Positions 4,436-7,494 of a stretch of 7,494 nt of DNA are shown piece after piece (the stretch's first letter is position 1; every line of letters begins with the position of its first letter). The stretch lies in contig JACDDX010000076.1 in the NCBI GenBank assembly GCA_013816685.1, positions 1 through 7,494 on the forward strand. The letters are read 5' to 3'. A program made the translations under genes and the position numbers. The DNA comes from Gemmatimonadales bacterium. Lineage in GTDB: Bacteria > Gemmatimonadota > Gemmatimonadetes > Gemmatimonadales > GWC2-71-9. The notes below the pieces were generated by a model. That model was not told the origin of the DNA. It did not search any database and saw nothing but the letters and a program-made list of their open reading frames with translations.

Positions 4436-6562
4436 ATGGCCACTCGCACTTCTCCACGTGCCCGGGCTTCCGCGAAGCTGGAAAAGGCGGACCTGCTCGA
4501 TCTGTACCGCGTCATGCTGTTGGCGCGGCGGGTCGACGACCGCGAGATCCAGCTCAAGCGGCAGAACCGGATTTTCTTTCAGATATCCGGCGCGGGCCAC
4601 GAAGCGGTGCTCGCCGCGGCCGCCAGGGCACTCCGTCCCGGCTACGACTGGTTCTACACCTACTATCGCGACCGCGCCCTCTGTCTGGGGCTCGGCATGA
4701 CGGCCGCCGAGCAACTGTTGAGCGCGGTCGGCGCCGCGGCCGATCCGAACTCCGGTGGCCGCCAGATGCCCTCGCACTGGGGACACCAGCGGCTCAACAT
4801 CGTCAGCGCGTCGAGCCCCACCGGCACCCAGTTTCTCCAGGCGGTCGGCTGCGCCGAAGCCTGGCTGCGCTATTCGACCATCCAGGGACTGGCCGATCAG
4901 GGCGAGCGTTTCCACGGTGACGAGGTCGTGCTCTGCACCACCGGTGACGGCACCACCAGTGAAGGCGAGTTCTGGGAGGCGCTGAGCAGCGCCACCAATC
5001 TCAAGCTCCCGGTCGTCTTCCTCGTCGAGGACAACGGCTACGCCATCTCCGTCCCGGTCGAGGTCAACACCCCCGGTGGCTCCATCAGCAAATTGGTCGT
5101 CGGGTTCCCCGGTCTGTTCATCCAGGAAGTGGACGGCTGCGATCCGCTCGCCTCGTTCGATGCGATGTCGAAGGCGGTCGAATATGCCCGTGCGCGGAAG
5201 GGCCCCGCGCTCGTCCACGCCCATGTGATCCGGCCCTACAGTCACTCGCTTTCCGACGACGAGGTCCAGTACCGCAGCGCCGAGGAGCGACGGGCGGATG
5301 CCGAGCGCGATCCGTTGCTGCGTTTCCCGCTGCACCTGATCGAGCTGGGCGTCGCGACGCAGGACGAGCTCGATCGCATCCGGCAGGACGTGGAGACCGA
5401 GGTGGCGGCAGCGGTTGAGACCGCCTTGGGCTCTCCGCAGCCGGGCACCGGGACGATCTACGACTACGTCTACTCGCCCGACGTCGATCCCACCTCCGAA
5501 CAGTTCGATACCGAGGACGATCCCCGATTCGCCGGCGACCCGACGACGATGGTGGATCTGCTGAACCTCTGTCTGCGCGACGAGATGGGGCGCGATCCGC
5601 GGATCGTGGTCTTCGGCGAGGACGTCGCCGACTGCAGCCGCGAGGCGAGTCTCGGCGACGTGAAGGGGAAGGGAGGGGTCTTCAAGGTCACCTGGGGACT
5701 GCAGCGCGCGTTCGGCGGCGAGCGGGTGTACAACTCGCCGCTCGCCGAGGCCAACATCATCGGTCGGGCCATCGGTCTGGCGACGCGCGGGCTCAAGCCG
5801 GTGGTCGAGATCCAGTTCTTCGACTACATCTGGCCCGCCTACATGCAGATCCGCAACGAGCTGGCGCTGATGCGGTGGCGGTCGAACAACGCGTTCAGCT
5901 CGCCGGTGGTCGTGCGGGTGACGTATGGCGGATACCTCAAGGGCGGCGCCGTCTACCACTCCCAGACCGGCGCCGCGATCTTTACCGGCGTGCCGGGGCT
6001 CCGGGTCATCTGCCCCAGCACCGCCCTCGACGCCAACGGGCTGCTCCGCACTGCCATCAGGTCGGACGATCCGGTGCTGTTCCTCGAACACAAGCATCTC
6101 TACCGCCAGACCTACAACAAGGCGCCCAATCCCGGGCCGAACTTCATGATTCCGTTCGGCAAGGCGAGACTCGTGCGCCAGGGCGCCGACGTCACGGTGG
6201 TGACCTACGGCGCCGTGGTGCAGCGCGTACTCATCGCGGCCCGTCAGCTCGAGGAACAAGCCGGTATCCACGCCGACGTGATCGACCTGCGCTCGCTGTC
6301 ACCGGTGGACTGGGACGCGATCTATGCCTCGGTGCGGAAGACTGGCCGGGTGCTCGTCGCCTATGAGGATTCGCTGTCCTGGGGCTACGGGTCCGAGATC
6401 GCGGCGCGCATCGCGGACGAGGCGTTCGCCTGGCTGGATGCGCCAGTACGCCGGATCGCCGCGACGGACACCTTCGTCGCGTACGCGCCCGAGCTCGAGG
6501 ACGTCATTCTTCCGCAGGTGGACACCATCCGGGCCGCAATCGAGGAGCTGCTCCGCTTCTAG
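4436..6562 (+). CDS. Fused alpha-beta E1 component of a branched-chain-type 2-oxoacid dehydrogenase
   Basis: This 708-residue thiamine-diphosphate enzyme decarboxylates a 2-oxoacid and passes the acyl group to the lipoyl arm of an E2 partner. The E1-alpha half spans about 15-335: SGAGHEAVLAAAA (51-63), FYTYYRDRAL (73-82), the TPP/Mg motif from GDG (170-172) to EDNGYAIS (198-205), and the loop RPYSHSLSDDE (266-276). A short linker with IYDYVYSPDVDP (341-352) joins the E1-beta half (about 370-708): VFGEDVAD (392-399), YNSPLAEANIIG (432-443) with E438, GGAVYHSQTG (503-512) with H508, EHKHLYR (551-557), DLRSLSPVDWD (617-627). The HSQ and EHKxLYR blocks resemble branched-chain (2-oxoisovalerate) E1 more than pyruvate E1, but substrate is not certain. 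Separate subunits are the commoner form; single-chain versions occur in several phyla. ATG 4436 has no good ribosome binding site. No E2 or E3 gene is in the window. Confidence 0.93.
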   Translation: MATRTSPRARASAKLEKADLLDLYRVMLLARRVDDREIQLKRQNRIFFQISGAGHEAVLAAAARALRPGYDWFYTYYRDRALCLGLGMTAAEQLLSAVGAAADPNSGGRQMPSHWGHQRLNIVSASSPTGTQFLQAVGCAEAWLRYSTIQGLADQGERFHGDEVVLCTTGDGTTSEGEFWEALSSATNLKLPVVFLVEDNGYAISVPVEVNTPGGSISKLVVGFPGLFIQEVDGCDPLASFDAMSKAVEYARARKGPALVHAHVIRPYSHSLSDDEVQYRSAEERRADAERDPLLRFPLHLIELGVATQDELDRIRQDVETEVAAAVETALGSPQPGTGTIYDYVYSPDVDPTSEQFDTEDDPRFAGDPTTMVDLLNLCLRDEMGRDPRIVVFGEDVADCSREASLGDVKGKGGVFKVTWGLQRAFGGERVYNSPLAEANIIGRAIGLATRGLKPVVEIQFFDYIWPAYMQIRNELALMRWRSNNAFSSPVVVRVTYGGYLKGGAVYHSQTGAAIFTGVPGLRVICPSTALDANGLLRTAIRSDDPVLFLEHKHLYRQTYNKAPNPGPNFMIPFGKARLVRQGADVTVVTYGAVVQRVLIAARQLEEQAGIHADVIDLRSLSPVDWDAIYASVRKTGRVLVAYEDSLSWGYGSEIAARIADEAFAWLDAPVRRIAATDTFVAYAPELEDVILPQVDTIRAAIEELLRF

Positions 6563-6567
6563 CAAAG

Positions 6568-7494
6568 CTATTTCAGCGCCTCGCGGATCTCGCCCGCGGC
6601 CGCGATCGCGTTGTCGACGTCCCGGGAGAGTGCCTTGGCCTGCTGTGTGGCCTGCGTCAGGTCACCGAGCACCGCGGCAACGCCGGCCGAACGGAGTCGC
6701 AGCAGATCGAAGCGCACGTTCTGCATCGCCAGCACGCAGCTCTCGAGATGTTGCTCCACGGCGGCCCGGCGGCCGTGCAGGTCCGCGATCGTCTGCCGCT
6801 GGCGCTGCAGCAGGACCAGCCGGCGCGCACGCTCGACGTCGTCCGGCTCTCGACGGAGGGCGCCGATGCGTTCGTCGAGCCGGGCGACGCCCTCGTCGTC
6901 CAGATTGCTGTCCATGGCGTGCAGGGTGCGAGCGAGATCGGTGGCCCGGCCGTAGAGCCCGTCCACCGTGCTCTGGATCTCGGGCAGCATCTGCCGTTCG
7001 GTCGGCGGCAGCTTCTCGACCAGCTTGAAGATCGCCGCGCGATCGCCGTGGGCCTGGAGGACGGGCCCGAGCTGCGCGCCATATTCATCGGCCGACGGCA
7101 GCGGCAGTTCGCTGGGTTGCGCGCCGCCCCGGGCGAGCGTCGCCTCGACTGATTCCGGGGCAGGTGGCCGCCGCAGCACGTCCCGCCAGCTGTATCCCGT
7201 CTGCCAGAGCGTGGCGTAATTTCGCAGCAGCCCGATCCCCATGCCGAAGGTCGGGAAGAGAAACCAGGGGTCGTGGATTCCGGTGGCGACGTTGATGCCC
7301 ACGCAGCCGAGCGACACCGCGGCCCAGCTCGCGAACTGTCCCCGCACCTTCTGAACGATCTTTGGCTCGCCGGTGTCGGGCAGCGTACCGGTCCGGCGCG
7401 CGGGTGAGCGCGAGGGCTGGCTCGCCGGTCGGTTGCGCGCGTTGTCGCGCCGGTACTCAGCTCGGCGGACCTCGTCGCGCGGGGATGCGAGCGC
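6568..7494 (-). CDS. 2TM-domain protein with long coiled-coil C-terminus (5'-truncated by the window edge)
   Basis: The frame is open from the right edge (7494) to TAG at 6570-6568, giving 308 visible residues; a GTG at 7347 is a possible but unlikely internal start. Residues 1-45 are a basic, Arg/Pro/Ser-rich linker. Residues 48-95 look like a 2TM domain: a first hydrophobic segment at about 54-73 (FASWAAVSLGCVGINV), a turn HDPW, and a second at about 77-90 (WFLFPTFGMGIGLL). After a Pro-rich spacer, about 130-305 is charged and heptad-like, with the segments LPPTERQMLPEIQSTVDGLY, LDERIGALRREPDDVERARR and LLQRQRQTIADLHGRR, predicted helical coiled coil and cytoplasmic. 2TM domains are often attached to other modules such as Ser/Thr kinase or short DUF1707/SHOCT-like domains; what lies N-terminal here is outside the window. 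The stop is 5 nt from the stop of the convergent E1 gene, with no terminator between. Function unknown. Confidence 0.8.
   Translation of the reverse strand, partial: ALASPRDEVRRAEYRRDNARNRPASQPSRSPARRTGTLPDTGEPKIVQKVRGQFASWAAVSLGCVGINVATGIHDPWFLFPTFGMGIGLLRNYATLWQTGYSWRDVLRRPPAPESVEATLARGGAQPSELPLPSADEYGAQLGPVLQAHGDRAAIFKLVEKLPPTERQMLPEIQSTVDGLYGRATDLARTLHAMDSNLDDEGVARLDERIGALRREPDDVERARRLVLLQRQRQTIADLHGRRAAVEQHLESCVLAMQNVRFDLLRLRSAGVAAVLGDLTQATQQAKALSRDVDNAIAAAGEIREALK

Noticed and set aside
4421..6271. Minus-strand open frame of 616 codons opposite the E1 gene
   Set aside because: It runs antisense to a gene with complete E1 motifs; its product is His/Arg/Asp-rich with no domain pattern.

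Overview
The window is GC-rich (roughly 68-72% in genes by eye) bacterial chromosome carrying mostly housekeeping and metabolic genes. The gene styles suggest Gemmatimonadota or a similar high-GC environmental lineage: a lipoprotein-type amidohydrolase, a single-chain E1 2-oxoacid dehydrogenase and a two-transmembrane (2TM) protein with a long coiled-coil tail. This placement is an inference, since no rRNA or marker phylogeny is available here.

Layout: (1) 2-694 (+) is the C-terminal three quarters of the ribosome-assembly GTPase RsgA, cut by the left edge. (2) On the minus strand, converging on rsgA, lies a two-gene unit: a DJ-1/PfpI-family protein (1624-1040) followed after 5 nt by a MazG-like nucleotide pyrophosphohydrolase of the YpjD type (1034-717). 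Both families have repair or clean-up roles, for damaged proteins/metabolites and damaged nucleotides. (3) Divergent from that unit, separated by only about 50 bp that may hold back-to-back promoters, is an 80-residue protein of unknown function (1678-1920). One nt after its stop begins a putative exported lipoprotein metal-dependent amidohydrolase of the YtcJ/amidohydrolase-3 type (1922-3622). (4) 3623-4435 is an 813-nt stretch with no recognisable gene. It has lower GC (about 63%) and several inverted repeats, and a very good Shine-Dalgarno sequence sits before an ATG at 3739 whose frame looks poorly coding. This is the least explained part of the window. (5) 4436-6562 (+) is a fused alpha-beta E1 component of a branched-chain-type 2-oxoacid dehydrogenase; no E2 or E3 gene is present in the window. 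(6) Converging on it with a 5-nt gap is a minus-strand protein with a 2TM domain and a long helical C-terminus (7494-6568), cut by the right edge.

The genes do not form one pathway. The clearest functional links are the DJ-1/MazG pair and the small-protein/amidohydrolase pair. I see no CRISPR array, tRNA, rRNA, transposase or clear intrinsic terminator. I found no convincing new defence or mobile system; the best candidate for something undescribed is the 3623-4435 region.
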